A stretch of DNA of 64,000 nt from Mytilus edulis. Lineage: Eukaryota > Mollusca > Bivalvia > Mytilida > Mytilidae. Location of the stretch: contig NC_092344.1 of NCBI RefSeq assembly GCF_963676685.1, forward strand, positions 88,814,749 to 88,878,748. The letters are read 5' to 3'. The notes under the pieces were generated by a model. That model did not search any database and had not been told where the DNA came from. It saw nothing but the letters and a program-made list of their open reading frames with translations. The position numbers and the translations under genes were made by a program. Positions 32,480-45,349 of the stretch are shown in pieces. Every line of letters begins with the position of its first letter. The stretch's first letter is position 1.

Positions 32480-33550
32480 AAAAATATCCGAATAAAAATA
32501 ATACAGACGAATCAAATCAAAATGTACAACGGATGAAATCAAAATCTGAAATAAAATATATATACACAAATACAAGTACCTTAATCTGTATATCAATGTA
32601 GACTAAAGACTAAGAAATACTATCAACTGAATGACCTAGGAGAACCTTTGTATTCAGGCTCCTCTAGAAAGAAAGCAAACATCAGTTCTTATCTTTAATT
32701 ATGATCCCGGTTCATTGTGTACACGACCACTTGGAGATGCTTATTTTACGTTTTACGAGAAAACAAGATTATCGTTCAAGTAAGCAATCGCAAAGTCTAC
32801 ATATTCAATTGTTCAACAACAAAAAAACGGGAGCCCCGTTGAGACTGAAAGGGATGTCATCGACATGATCGAATTGAGAGAGTCCTGTGGTACAAGCACA
32901 AACAGTTTTTCATAACTTTATTTCATTTCATTTTTCTAACTCGACCTGCCAACAACCGCTCTTTAAATCTAAAGTAGTAAAACAAGAAGACTATCATAAG
33001 AGGACAAGTATGTCAAACAAAAGGTAAATGAATAGAACTGGGTTATTTTTTTGGTGTCCTTTATAGCTTGCTGTTCGGTGTGAGCCAACGCTCAGTGTCG
33101 AAGGCCGTACCTTGACCTATAATGGTTTACTTCTATAAATTGTTACTTAAATGGAGAGTTGTCTCATTGTCACTCATACCACATCTTCCTATATCTATAG
33201 ACTTTTCTTTTATAAGTCTTCTAAAGTCTACATTGATTCTTCCATCCTTTTAATAACTTCAATTAAAAATATGATCAAGACGCCTTTAACCTTTAAATGG
33301 TCTTCGCCTCAATAATTTCTTCTAATGCCAATTTCATCCATTTTCTAATTCAATGGTACTGTCTAGACTTGTGCGTGTTTTCTTTCTGTCAATTTTTATT
33401 TTAAGGTATCAGTCCGGCAAGAATCAGAGTTTTACTTAGCAAAGAGTTTGTGTTTCTTATTCAACAGTTTCAAGATGGCTTGCTCAAACTCGGCATGTAA
33501 TTTTCAATTTTCTTTAGAAATCATCAGAAGTAAAATCCCAAAAATACTGA
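32480..33550. other. Flank of the Gypsy element, one repeat, no gene seen
   Basis: No coding exon was recognised. An inverted copy of the SINE-like repeat listed at 12340 lies at 33055-33200 ('TAGCTTGCTGTTCGGTGTGA' to 'CATACCACATCTTCCTAT'). No LTR copy matching the left end of the Gypsy element was seen here. Confidence 0.5.
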
Positions 33551-33934
33551 ACTGAAAGGAAAATTCAAAACGGAAAGTCCTTAATCAAATGGAAAAATCA
33601 AAAGTTCAAACACATCAAACGAATTGACAACAACTGTCATATTCCTGACTTGGTACCGGCATTTTCTTATGTAGGAAAAGTGTTTTTGTTTGATTGTTTA
33701 AGGCATCTAACTGTAATATTGGCATTTATCGTTGCCTCAGAAGGAAAATCAAGTAAAGGGCAAAAAAGCTCGGGAACCACGGGTATTTTATTTTTATTCA
33801 ATGTCCGTTTAGACCTAAAGGATCAATCGGGGTTTTTTTTGGCGTTTGTTTATAGGAGGGACTATGAACTTTTAACATTCCATCTGAACTCTTATTTAAT
33901 GGCAATTTACATAAAAGATTTTAAAATGATAGAA

Positions 33935-33940
33935 TTTATT
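33935..33940 (-). other. Poly(A) signal of the RENBP gene
   Basis: AATAAA on the minus strand, about 45 bases after the RENBP stop codon, which is a usual position for a compact 3' UTR. Confidence 0.6.
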
Positions 33941-33983
33941 AAATGATGCTAATGTGTACAAGTATTTCAAAACTCATCATATT

Positions 33984-36900
33984 TTACTTGGTCATTGCTT
34001 CTAACATTTGTTCACACATCATTAGCGCTCTTGGAACATGGAAACAACCTGTAAAATATGAAGAATAATGAGATATCATTTTATAATTTTGTGTCAACGT
34101 CCTAAAGCCGTAAATACGAAATTTAAACAAAAATAAACAGAATTATAAAAGAAGCCAACAATTGTTGTTTTTAAAACAATTGTTCAGGATATAAAGAGAG
34201 GAACTGCTTAAATTAAAAGGCAAAAATCTGTAAACTGATAACCATATAACACCAGATATTGACCTCATACGGATTTGGCTATGTCCGTTTATAGATTTTA
34301 AAATTATAAAGAAACTAAGGTTTCAACTCCCTCAAGCAAAGTTGATCTAAGCATTTGGCTATTTTTTATGTCTTATTTTGTCATTGGTAGAGTCAGGAAT
34401 ATGACAGTTGTTAACCATTCGTTTGATGTGTTTGCACTTTTGTATACGGACTTTCCGTTTTGAGGGAGTTCGGTATTTTTGTAATACTACTTTTTAGCTC
34501 TTTAACTGTTTCTGTTTTATACATCTTTGAGCGTTCCTGATGAACATGCATCCAGAAAAGCGCCTCGGCAACTTGTAATAACATAGTTTTTGGTGGGGTT
34601 CGGGTTGCTTATTCTTTAGTTTTCTATGTTGTGTCATTCATTTGTATCATTGTTTGTCTGTTTGTCTTTTTCATTTTTAGCCATGGCGTTGTCAGTTTAT
34701 TTTCGATTTATGAGTTTGACAGTCCCTCTGGTATCTTTCGTCCCTCTTTTGTAATATTTTAAGATTTTTTTCCCCCTCTTTTTTTTAAGCACTGGGTCGA
34801 TACCTGGATCACGCTGGTGGACGTGGACTATCAGGCCCCGAAAGTATCAATAGCTAAGTATATATACTAGTATATATACAACTCGTCTAAACATCAACCC
34901 AACAATGTTAGATCTGTAAATTTGCTTTCGCAAATTTTTGGTTCTACCCTCGCCGGGATTCGAACCCATTCTACTGTGATATCGTGATACCAAATCGCCT
35001 GCACTGCAGCCGTCCCGCTAGACCACACGACAACCTGGGCTCTCAATAAAAAGAGCTTTCGCTGGCCGTGTGTTACCTTTCCTCGTCAGTTTTAATATAG
35101 CGGCGTACTACAGTACATGATATATAAGGCATGAAGATGTTATTGTTACAGATCAGCTAAATTATCTATAGTAAAGGATCCTACAAATTAATGTAATATA
35201 CAGTCACAGAAAATAATTATATTTATAAGTACGTCTGAGTCAGTGACAACTCTACAACAGATGTGTCCATCGGATCGCCATCAATGATGGTGATACATGG
35301 CTGTGTACATAATGTATATACAACTCGTCTAAACATCAACCCAACAATGTTAGATCTGTAAATTTGCTTTCGCACATTATGTACACAGCCATGTAGCACC
35401 ATCATTGATGGCGATCCGATGAATACATCTGTTGTAGAGTTGTCACTGACTCAGACGTACTAGTATATATATATGTATATAGCCAGTACTTCGATACTGA
35501 AAGGATTTTTAACAAACCTTTCTAAAATTGTCCGTGTAAAAAAACTAAGGTTTCGACTCGAAATAAAGGTTGTTCTAAAAAATAGATTTTTTTTTATTTT
35601 TATGGTACTTTTTTTGTTCTATATCACTTCAACTGTTTTGATTCTTATACATACTCAGCTTTCAAATATTCGGTTTTAAGCGTTCCTCTGGAACTAGGGG
35701 AGGTGAATCCATAAAGGACTTCTAACGCATGACTTTAGTTAACGTGTTGTTTTATTATTTTTACAGCTCTGGGTTGGTTCCTCTGCTGAAGAAATATCAG
35801 TCCTCGAGGATATCATCAGCTCAGTGGTCAGTTCTTTGGTACTGACATGTTTTTTTACAAACCTAAGTTAAACCCGTTGAATAATTGCATGCGTCTGAAT
35901 CGCTTTTCTGTATTCACCTTCAACAGGAACGCTGAAAGCCGAGGATGTATAAGAACCAATGAGCCATATGTAAAAAAAAATACATAGACAAACTACTAGG
36001 TCAAGTAATCAAGTATTTCTCCAAATAATATCTATGTATATTTTGAACAAATTTGCAGAGACGAGTTTATCACAAAAGATTTACGACAGTTATGTGATCA
36101 CTTGTAATAACTAGATCCTGGCCATTGTTATTATTTGCTGAGTAAATTATGAAGAAACTTTCATGTTTGTGCAGGACTTTAAAAAAGATTTGATGTTCTC
36201 GACAAGCAAGAAGTAATTCATAGAAGGAATTGAAAACGTGTCACATGGAAAGGAATGACCAGATGAAGGTTGGTGCAATGTATTTAGACGTTGGGATTAG
36301 TTATCAAAGGTACCAGGATTATAATTTAATACGCTAGACACGCTTTTCTTTTACATAAGACTCATCAGTGACGCTCAGATTAAAATAGTTATAAAGCCAA
36401 ACAAGTACAAAGTTGAGGAGCATTTAGGACCCAAAATTCCAAAAAAGTTGTGCCAAATACGGCTAAGGTAATTTATTCCTGGGATAATAAAATCCTTAGT
36501 TTCTCGAAAAATTAACATTGAAAGTGCAAGACATGTGGTCCGCATAGTCGGACGGACACATGTAAACCAACATAGCCCTCTCCTGGAGCGAGAGTATCAG
36601 GAAATCTTCCCTTCGTAAATTTTACGGACGCCACCACGAGCTGGTTGACACACCCATATGATATCGGATAGGTTCCTTACGTCGTAACTACAACCCCTTC
36701 TCTTTCATGAATGTGACCAACCGAATTATATTATTTACCGGATTTATTGAAACATACCCAACACGACGGGTGCCAATTGTGGAGCAGGATCTGCTTACCC
36801 TTCCGGAGCACCTGCTATCACCCCCCCCGTTTTTGGTTGGGTTCATGTTGCTTATTCTTTAGTTTTTGATGTTGTGTCATGTATAAATAAAGGCAACAGT

Positions 36901-39900
36901 AGTATACCGCTGTTCAAAATTCATGTGTCTGTTTGTCTTTTTCATTTTTAGCCATGTCGTTGTCAGTTTATTTCCAATATATGAGTTTGACTGTCCGTCT
37001 TGTATCTTTTGTCCCTCTTCTGTTGAAACTAATTGTCATATTTGCGAACAGTTCTAATAGAACAGTGTACTATAATTTACCTTTCCACACACCACCTTTA
37101 GATCTAATTTTGACTTTTCCTTCTCTGTCTAAATAACCATACCATTCTCCTTGTTCTTTGTCGACAAACTAAAACAAAGAATTGATTTTATTGAGAAAGC
37201 TATGAGGAGGTTAAAAATTCTGTGTATGATTTATAAATATTTTATAAAATGTCACCAGTGTCTGAGCAGAAAGTTGATGAATCTAGGCTACGCCAAAGAA
37301 TCTCTTTTTCTTTAGAACAAAGTTCTTTAGAAGATACCAAGACCTTAAAATAATCTGTTTCAATTTTCACAGATAACATAATGGTCTTGAAGTATATATT
37401 CTTTGTACTGGCGTTGTTTATCATCTTATTTACGTGTTTAAAGTGTGTTTTTATTTGTCTTTGTAAATTATTTACATTTTACCTTTACTGTTTAGTCCAT
37501 TTTTTGGTAATATCCTTTAGGTGTGGCTTTTATACATCACGTCGTTGTGGGATTATGCTATGATCATATTTTGTATTCTTGTCTCTCATTTTTGCTTATG
37601 TTCTTTGTCAATATGCCATTTTCTTTGCTGACATAATGATTGGTCTTTTAATTAAAAGTGATTAAATAATCAGTTTACTACAATGTTGACTGCTTTACCC
37701 CTATTTTGACATCTTTACCTATTATGTCTGTTTGTTTTGTTCCCATATTTTTTGGCAATATAATGAAATTTAATGAGACTGTCATACAAGGGAGAGGTTT
37801 ATCTAGCTATGAAACCAAATGTTAATCGACATTTTCCACAGGAGATGCCTGTACCAGGTCAGGGATATGACAGCTGTTTTCCATTCATTCCATTTGTTTG
37901 AGCTCTGGATTATGATGAGGGATTTTCCGTTTTGAATTATCCTTGGAGTTTGGTATTTTTGTTATTTTACTATTTGTGAAACAACAACAAATTCAACTAA
38001 AAATATATTGTCGTTATCTAATTCATTTATGAAGTTATCATTATTATAGTTTACTAGTAATTTCCACATGGAAAATTTGTTATTTGTTTCTGGATGCTAC
38101 AGAAATATCAAAATTTCACATTTCACATTCATTGTACGAACTAATTACCCTATGAATAATAAGTCAACCGTTTACACGTGAAAACGTTATTGTTACAACG
38201 GTTCGGAAGTAGTGATGCTTATAATGTATCTAGCCAACCTAATTGATGGTTAACACACTCATTTTGCTTTATGACAACTATTCTGGATGATTAAATAAAT
38301 CAAGCTTTTTGAGATTTCCCGAGGTTTGCAACTCATTAATCACACTGGAATCTTTCCATATGCTTTGAATAGTCTTATTCCTACTAATCATACAAACACG
38401 AATTGGGATGTAATTTGTAAAAAATATGGACGCGACTGTCCAACTATTTTGTACCATAGTTTATCCAGAAAAGAGCTGTGACAGTCATTGTAAAATTACC
38501 GACAGTTATTAAATACACCGACAGTTATCAACATTCACTTACAGTCTTTAACAGTTCAAGAACATCTGATGGGTAAAGGCAGTTGTTTTATCCCGAAATT
38601 ATGAACAAAATAAAACAAATACCATAATTGGAAATAAAAATATAAAAAACTTGAAAAAAGAACACCAAAGAAACAGTTAATGAGAAAAGAAATGCGAAGT
38701 ATACCAAAGGGACAATCAAACTCATAACGGTGCAATACGATATCTCAGCATTTGAAGTACACCAACAGATAATAAGGTTAGGATGACACGATGTTCTTAT
38801 CATCAGGTTGATACTTTGACCTTACTTTCAGTAACTGCTAGCATTCATTAATACGGTTTCAATTCCTATTACATGTATATGGTGTTTTTTTATTATTTTA
38901 TCGTTAAAACTTTTTGCTGTATATTAGTTTTATTGGATGTTCTTTTACCAGCGTTATGTTAATCTACTGATCGAAATTAAAAGAAGGAGTATTGATATGT
39001 CACATTTTCATGTGTCTGTAACAAGTCAAAAACATCGTCAATTGTAGTCTTATGTCATATCTTATTGTGTCTCGTTTTTTTAGTATTGGCTGCAAGATAA
39101 GTGATTGTTTTTGTTTATTAGTAAATATACACAGCTTTTATAACTCTGGACTATTGAGAACTTGGCATATTTGTATGGATACCAGTCTTGGTTGTGCACT
39201 CTATAGATGTCTTTTTGTTAATTTTGTCATTGAGTTGCTCTCTCATTGACGTATACCACTCATCTCTCTATGCTCTACTAATATATTTCCCATTTTGCTC
39301 AATGCTCAATTCTGAAAAAAAATAAGTATGTCTATATATAACATCTCATTTTCAACATTTTAATATTGTCTATGTGTGACATACTTACATGAGAATAGCT
39401 ATAATCAAATATTCGAGCAAAAATGTCTAAATATTTGACATCTTTAGTATGTTTATATGCCATTAGAAATGAAATCATTGCTTCATTATGTGGCCACCAT
39501 AACTTTAAATCCCATTCCAACTGTGCCGGTGACCATCCATCGACATCTAGAAAATAATATAGTCCACCATACTGGTTGTCCCAGCCATAGGTATAGGGGT
39601 TGATCATAAAAGTCTGTATTGCTGTCTCTGCTAGTTCTGTTTTATTTTTTCTACTAGCTAGATCAAGTAGGAACCAGCCTGCTTCAATGGCGTGACCTGA
39701 AATATCCGAGATGGGTGGATCTTTATTTGTTGTATGATTGCCAATAAGACAACTACCTAACAAAATTAAAATGAAGCAGATTAAAACAAATAAACAGGTT
39801 AAAGTTCGGCATTCAACAGTAAGCGAACCTTTACTGTATACTAAATAAAGGCAACAGTAGTATACCGCTGTTCGAAACTCATAAATCGATTGAGAAAAAA

Positions 39901-42900
39901 AATCCGGGTTACAAACTAAAGCTCCGACATGACAAAATGGAAAATAATTTAAATGAAAAAATACAGACATCAACCAACAACAACCAACAAATTACAAGCC
40001 TCTGACTTGGGACTAGCACTGGTAGTAGCACATATAGAATTAGATGAGTTAAACGTATTAAAATTAGCACTGAACCCTCATACCAACCAGGGTAACTGTT
40101 GTAAAAGCACAGTATAAGAACAAACTGTGAAAAAAAACCAGATGAAAATGGCTTAACTAAACAGAAAAGCACAATTTTAAAAGCCGATAACTTATTTACA
40201 TACCAGGGGTCATAAGTCTGCCACCACTTCCCTTGAGTTCACTGCCGTCCAAACCAACATTCTCCAGTACAGCAGTTCCATCTCGCTTGAAATATGACGA
40301 AGCATTAAGTTTTGAGTGTTCACAGTATATTTATGCAAAATATGAATAAAGAAAAGTTTTATTATTAATATAAACCATTACATGTTTTTTTTTTATATTG
40401 CAATTCTATAACGTACGTTCTTGCGGGGAACGTTTCAAACTATGAAGACTTTCGTTTGCAAAGGCTATTATTTAGTCACAAGTTTTCCTTGGAGCTCGAG
40501 GTATTTTTGTTATTTTACTTTTTTTTTTACATTTACGAAAGTGACTTATATATCAAAGTCCCCGTATAAAATCTTAAGAATTAACCAATTTTAAACAAAA
40601 ATATATAAATTTTGATAAACATGATTTCATTCTCCCTGCTATACAGTCAGACATGTGCATATATTTATATGTAGAATCAAGAAGATTAACTTTTCGTCTA
40701 TTTCAGGAATCATTTTGGATTGCGTTCTTATAATAAACATGTTATCACTTACTTACATCGTTCTAAGTAACCGTCATTTGACCCTTCCATTATCCATACC
40801 TTAACATGTTTGAACACCTCTGCAACAGCCCAATCGGTTGCTTTACTGTACTTGTTTGACAGAGAGTTGTCCATGGTTTCTATCTGACTGATTATGCCCA
40901 TCATCATCATGGGTACAGCAAGAGAACTATGTGGTGGAGCTCCCTCTAGGGATTGTCTTCCTATTTCCGTGTCGTCTTCCATCACCCAATGTACAATTTT
41001 GTCCATCATCATTAAGGCTTCTTTCTAAATGGTATTACAGGGAATATGAAATTAACTATGCTGTTTTAAAGTGTTAAACTATAGACAGAGCGTAAATTAT
41101 TTTTGGGAATGAATAATAATTCAGAACCTGAATCAAAAATAAAACTCAGCATAATACCAAACGTAAGTTTACCTTATAACTTTGTTTCCCAGTAACTATT
41201 CCTAGCTCAGACATGGCCATTAAGTAAAAGCATTCCGAGAATATCGTTCGTTGTATTTTTACAGGTTTCCCTTCTTTAGTCAACGCAAAGTAACATCTGT
41301 ATGTTTCAGGGTTTCTAGCAAACTTTTGTAGAAATTCTGCGCCTTTAAAAACAAGAAAAAAATGTCAAAATCATGAATCATTCTGTAACAAGATGGAAAC
41401 ATGAATTACATTTTCTGGGGAACAAAAATGGACATAAATCTGTTTTTCTTGTAATGTCGTCTACCATATATGGTTATAATTGATATATTAAAGTATAGTA
41501 CTTTCAAAGTGTAAACGAACCTTTTATAGCTGCCTCAAGAATTTCTGGTTTTTGAAAACGTTTCATCTCTTTGTATAATCTGGCGTACATCCAGACCTAA
41601 TCAAGCGTAAAACAAAAATTGACAGTATAAAGGCTTATTAATGAAATATCGCATATATCTGTGCAAAAAATGTTTAAAGGAAAGCAAGGGGTAACTAGCA
41701 GCAAATATAAACTCAGAAGAACAAACTTCATCATGACCCAATAATATATAAGAAAAACAATTGTCAACAAATCACTTTCCAAAGTTGAGCAGCATTCTTG
41801 TCAGTAGTTAACCTCTATCAGGGAAATATTGTCAAATGTCTGAAACATCGTATCAATTAGAGTCTTAAACATATACTTTATATGCAAGTGTTCATGATAT
41901 ATAAATTTTGAATTGCGACATGACTTAACAATGGAATAGTTTCACGCTTTCCATCGGTTTTTTTTCCGTTCTTAAAGGGAAGGAGTAGGTATAGATATTT
42001 CGCCCCTGTAAAAACGCATTATTATCATCCTTTAATGATCTTGTGATTTGATTTTAGGTACTTTCTATTGTCTAATAGAACTAAATTTAACAGGTATAAT
42101 AAGCAAATCAAAATTTTTGCATCAAAAACCGTCTTGTAATATTGGCCATTGTTAATCATTGTAAACCATGTGGTCACTGTTAGAATTTATTTTCGTCAAT
42201 ATTTTCAGTATCTAATCTCATTGTAATACACAAATTCAAAGCTTTATGTTGATACCAACCTGTCGTGCTTGAAGCCATACGTGTTTCGTCTCATCATATA
42301 TTTTCCCATCTTTGTCAATACAATTAAAAAATCCACTGTTGAAGAAAATATTAGACATAATTTAGGGATTATAAAACTACAAAAACAATTTTTCTTTGTT
42401 GCTATAATTTCCATGTATTTTAAAAATAAAAGTCTATTAGTAAAATCCTTCATTTTTGTCATTTTAGAATTTTAGTCATTCATTTATGTCCTCCTTCTGA
42501 ATCCTGAAAAAGAGACATTAATGTAAATGGACATTAGGGTACGACTATCGAACATAAAAAAGGCGAGGGGGTATTTTTTTCCTTTAAAAATATTCTGATC
42601 CCCAATTTGATGATAAACAAATATTATGGTCAAGGAGATGAAAAAAAAAAAATTCTGAATAAAAAAAAAATCTTTAATGATTTTGAAATTTGTTATTAAA
42701 AGACGAGTTTTCTTTGCCGAATGGATTCGTTCCAGCTGATTTTTGTATATGGGAAAACATGGTTTGTACATTAGATAAGATTGTGATTTAACAAGCTTTC
42801 AGTATCTACGAGTACTCTTAGGTCGTTATATTCTTTCATTGCATTAGTATATACCAGGTCGTTGGTTTTAACGTTTGAACTGTTTTAACTCCCAGGACTT

Positions 42901-43258
42901 TTAAGCTACCTTACGGTTTTGATTTGCATATTGCTGAAGGCTGTACGGTGATCTATAGTTGTTTTAACATCTGTATCTTTTGGTATTTGGATGATAGTTG
43001 TCTCATTGATGAGGATATAGTTACCACTGCGCCATATTTTTATAACGTGTAAGGCAATAAAAAAAAATCTAAATGCATCGTATGATTTCAATTTCTGGAT
43101 ATTTATCTAGAATACACATACATGTACTATAGTAAAATCAATTTATAAAAAGCTTACCCATTTACAGTGTCATGTGAATGTTTGACCCAGAAGTTCACTG
43201 TTCTATCTAAGTCAGATCTGACTGTTTCTAAAAACTCTTGTAGTCTTTTTTCTGACAT
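33984..43258 (-). CDS. RENBP: N-acylglucosamine 2-epimerase (renin-binding protein), complete, nine coding exons
   Basis: Coding exons in transcript order: 43258-43158, 42335-42260, 41596-41521, 41342-41173, 41024-40757, 40281-40204, 39696-39389, 37168-37081, 34048-33984. All borders are AG/GT, phases agree, and the join is 1230 nt (409 aa; the human protein is a little over 400). The enzyme interconverts N-acetylglucosamine and N-acetylmannosamine and feeds or drains the sialic acid pathway in the cytosol. Family signatures: '[16 protein letters not shown]' (Arg58), '[16 protein letters not shown]', '[14 protein letters not shown]' with catalytic His258, '[14 protein letters not shown]', '[13 protein letters not shown]', and '[16 protein letters not shown]' with catalytic His392. 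All key residues are intact, so it is probably active. An acceptor (tttctag) lies 9 bases before the ATG, so the 5' UTR has an upstream exon that was not found. The junction between exons 5 and 6 reads Arg-Tyr-Gly. Confidence 0.93.
34500..34790 (+). repeat. Interspersed repeat ('TTTTCATTTTTAGCCATGGC' family)
   Basis: Contains 'GTTGTCAGTTTATTTTCGAT' and 'CTGGTATCTTTCGTCCCTCT'. Another copy is at 36780-37020, and inverted copies at 38690-38735, 46555-46790 and 49380-49600. It lies in the last RENBP intron. Confidence 0.7.
34878..35045 (-). repeat. tRNA-derived SINE
   Basis: On the minus strand, an A box TGGTCTAGCGG (35015-35025) and a B box GGTTCGAATCC (34956-34966) lie about 50 bases apart in a tRNA-like stretch that starts with GTTGTCGTGTGG. 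A non-tRNA tail with 'GCAAATTTACAGATCTAACA' and 'TTGTTGGGTTGATG' follows. The tRNA part would not fold into a normal tRNA throughout, so this is a SINE head, not a tRNA gene. Confidence 0.7.
35228..35461. repeat. Foldback: 88-bp inverted arms around a 58-bp SINE-tail loop
   Basis: Arms 35228-35315 and 35374-35461 are inverse copies with about four mismatches. The loop (35316-35373) carries about 54 bases identical to the SINE tail at 34879-34932. It lies in the last RENBP intron. Confidence 0.85.
36280..36510 (+). repeat. Interspersed repeat, 'GACGCTC..AAGCCAAACAAGTACAAAGTTGA' family
   Basis: Shares 'CGCTTTTC' and 'CATCAGTGACGCTC', 'TACAAAGTTGAGGAGCAT' and 'TTTATTCCTGGGATAATAAA' with 43400-43625, 57590-57850 and 58750-58850, and inversely with 43890-44195 continued at 45161-45245. 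Confidence 0.75.
36882..36925 (+). repeat. Short repeat 'GGCAACAGTAGTATACCGCT'
   Basis: Other copies: 39843-39905 and 47635-47710 in the same orientation; 7305-7365 and 45240-45345 inverted. Usually followed by 'cataaatcgattgag' and 'aatccgg(g/a)ttacaaac'. Confidence 0.75.
37600..39380. other. RENBP intron between exons 7 and 8: repeats only
   Basis: Holds an inverted copy of the 24290 repeat (37780-37975) and a partial copy of the 34500 repeat (38690-38735). No further exon was recognised here on either strand. Confidence 0.5.
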
Positions 43259-43399
43259 AACTTGACCTAGAAACCAAAATATAATAAAAAGTTTAACCTT
43301 GAAGAAAGGCCGAATTAGATAGATAGTGCACTTAGCTGCACAATAACAAACACAATTCTATATTAATATTCTTGTAAATAAAATCATCATAGGTTAAAT

Positions 43400-43625
43400 T
43401 TTGCATTTACGCAAGACTCTCGTTTCGTCTTCAAAAGACTCATCACAAAAGACTCATCAGTGACGCTCGAATCCAAAAGAGTTTATAAGGCCAAATAAAG
43501 TACGAAGTTGAAGAGCACTGAGGACTAAAATTCCTAAAAATTTTGACAATAACAGCTGAGGTAATCTATTCCTGAGGTAAAAAAAGCCTGAGTATTCCAA
43601 AAATTTAAAAGTTTTGTAAACAGTT
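43400..43625 (+). repeat. Copy of the 36280 repeat family
   Basis: 'CAAAAGACTCATCAGTGACG' (43451 onward), 'AAAGTACGAAGTTGAAGAGC' and 'ATTCCTGAGGTAAAAAAAGC'. It lies just upstream of the RENBP start on the genome. Confidence 0.7.
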
Positions 43626-43889
43626 AATTTATAAATATGACCATATCAAAGATAATTCATGTCAGCACTTCTTACTAGGCAGTAAAGTTAACATTGCCAT
43701 AAAACGCGAGGTTTGACTAGCCACGAAACAAGGTTCAACCCAGCATGTTTTCTGAAAATATCCTGTACCTAATCAGGAATACGGCAGTTGTTATATAATA
43801 TTTCGTTTCTATGTATGTTGCATTGTAGTTTGTTTTTGTTATACTTCAGGGTTTCTGTTGTTTCGTTGTTTTCCTCTTATAGTTGGCGT

Positions 43890-45245
43890 CTGGCGTAATA
43901 AATTATAATCCTGGTACCTTTGATAACAATTATCACCACTGGGTCGATGCCACTGCTGTTGGACGTTTCGTCCCCGAGGGTATCACCAGCCCAGTAGTCA
44001 GCGCTTCGCAGTTGACATGAATATCACTTATATGGTCATTTTTATAAATTTTCGGTTACAAAAGTTTTAATTTTTCGAAAAACTATGAATTTTCTTATCC
44101 CAGGAATAGATTTCCTTAGCCGCATTTTGCACAGCTTTCTGGAATTTTTGGTCCTCAATGTTCTTCAATTTTGTACTTGTTTGACTTTATAACTACAGTC
44201 GACTCTCGTTGTCTCGAAGTCAGCCGGACCAGAGAAATATTTCAAGATACACGTAGTTCGACTCAAACGAAAACCGGAAGTTTGACAGAACAAGGGACAC
44301 AACTCTTGCTTAGCTTGGTAAAGCTAAAATAAATCCGGATGAATATGGGAAGGGGATCGATATTCTGGTATCAGATCGATGTATTTGTATGTCATGGTCT
44401 TTAATTATTATAATAACATTATTTTTACTTATTCAATTGTTTCAGTTACAATTTTTTCCTATGGCTTTTATCCGAGAGAGTAATTTCCAATCGATAGTCT
44501 CGTTAATCAGGTCGTTTATAGTTGACAAAATTGTTTATTCTAGGATACAAGAGATTTTAGAAAGTTTATATTCCTCTTCATTTTGTTTCATCTCACTCTT
44601 TCTTTTCAAAAGAAAATACAACAAGATTAAAGACGCCGATTGAGTAGTTTTTAGGTGATCATCAACTGAAGTCATAATCCTTACTTTATACACACCCAAG
44701 CTCATTAGTGTAAATCACAATTAATTGTTTTGTAAACATTTTAAATACTTGTTCATGAACATTAACAATGTATCACTAATTATTTATAAAAATTCTATAA
44801 AAGACAATCTTAGGTAAACACTCGTGGAAATAGCATGTCATAAATCAATACAGTGGTCAGTGACTGGAAATTTATTTACACGTGTATTGTCAGATTAACT
44901 CTTCAATCCATTTAAATGCCGGAGGTTATGTTTTGACATATGTGTATTAGTTCGAGATAAATATTGAATTTTGAATGCTTTTGTTAACCTTGGGATCGTA
45001 AATTTACTTCGACTCAACCGAAATTTCGACTCATCCAATTTCGACTCATCAGGAGTCGAATTACGTACATTTATATGGAACAAAACTCGGGACCACGTGA
45101 AAACTTTCGACTCATCCGAAATTTTGAGTCAACCGAGTTCGAAACAACGAGAGTTAACTGTATTTTGATCTGAGCGTCACTGGTGAGTCTTATGTAGACG
45201 AAACGCGCAACTGGCGTAATAAATTATAATCCTGGTTTCTATGAT
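43890..45245 (-). repeat. Copy of the 36280 repeat family, split by a pogo-like element
   Basis: The left part (43890-44195) and right part (45161-45245) join without loss at 'ataacta|ttttgat' if the 44196-45160 insert and one TA are removed. The joined sequence matches the inverse of the uninterrupted copy at 36360-36520 at that point. Confidence 0.8.
44196..45160. mobile_element. Pogo/Tigger-like non-autonomous element, TA target site
   Basis: Ends CAGTCGACTCTCGTTGTCTCGAA and its inverse (TTCGAAACAACGAGAGTTAACTG) differ at few positions, and each is flanked by TA (44194-44195 and 45161-45162). The ends keep adding 'TTTCGACTCATCC' sub-repeats inward on the right. At 965 bp with no transposase motifs it is non-autonomous. 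Confidence 0.85.
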
Positions 45246-45349
45246 AACTATTTCCCTCGGTTTTAGTATGTATCCCGGATTTGTTGTCTTTCAATCGATT
45301 TATGACTTTTGAACTGCGTTATACTACTGTTGCCTTTATCTAATTTCTA

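Noticed and set aside
32466..33200. 5' LTR of the Gypsy element
   Set aside because: No stretch here matches the sequence left of 26573, so LTRs could not be paired by eye.
34950..35032. Candidate tRNA gene (A and B boxes present)
   Set aside because: The acceptor stem and anticodon arm do not form properly and it continues into a SINE tail that recurs nearby.
39909..40172. Minus-strand frame of 87 codons
   Set aside because: It lies in a RENBP intron, overlaps a short interspersed repeat and has no protein-like motif.
44389..44643. 84-codon frame as a gene
   Set aside because: It lies wholly inside the pogo-like element, is low in complexity and has no transposase motif.
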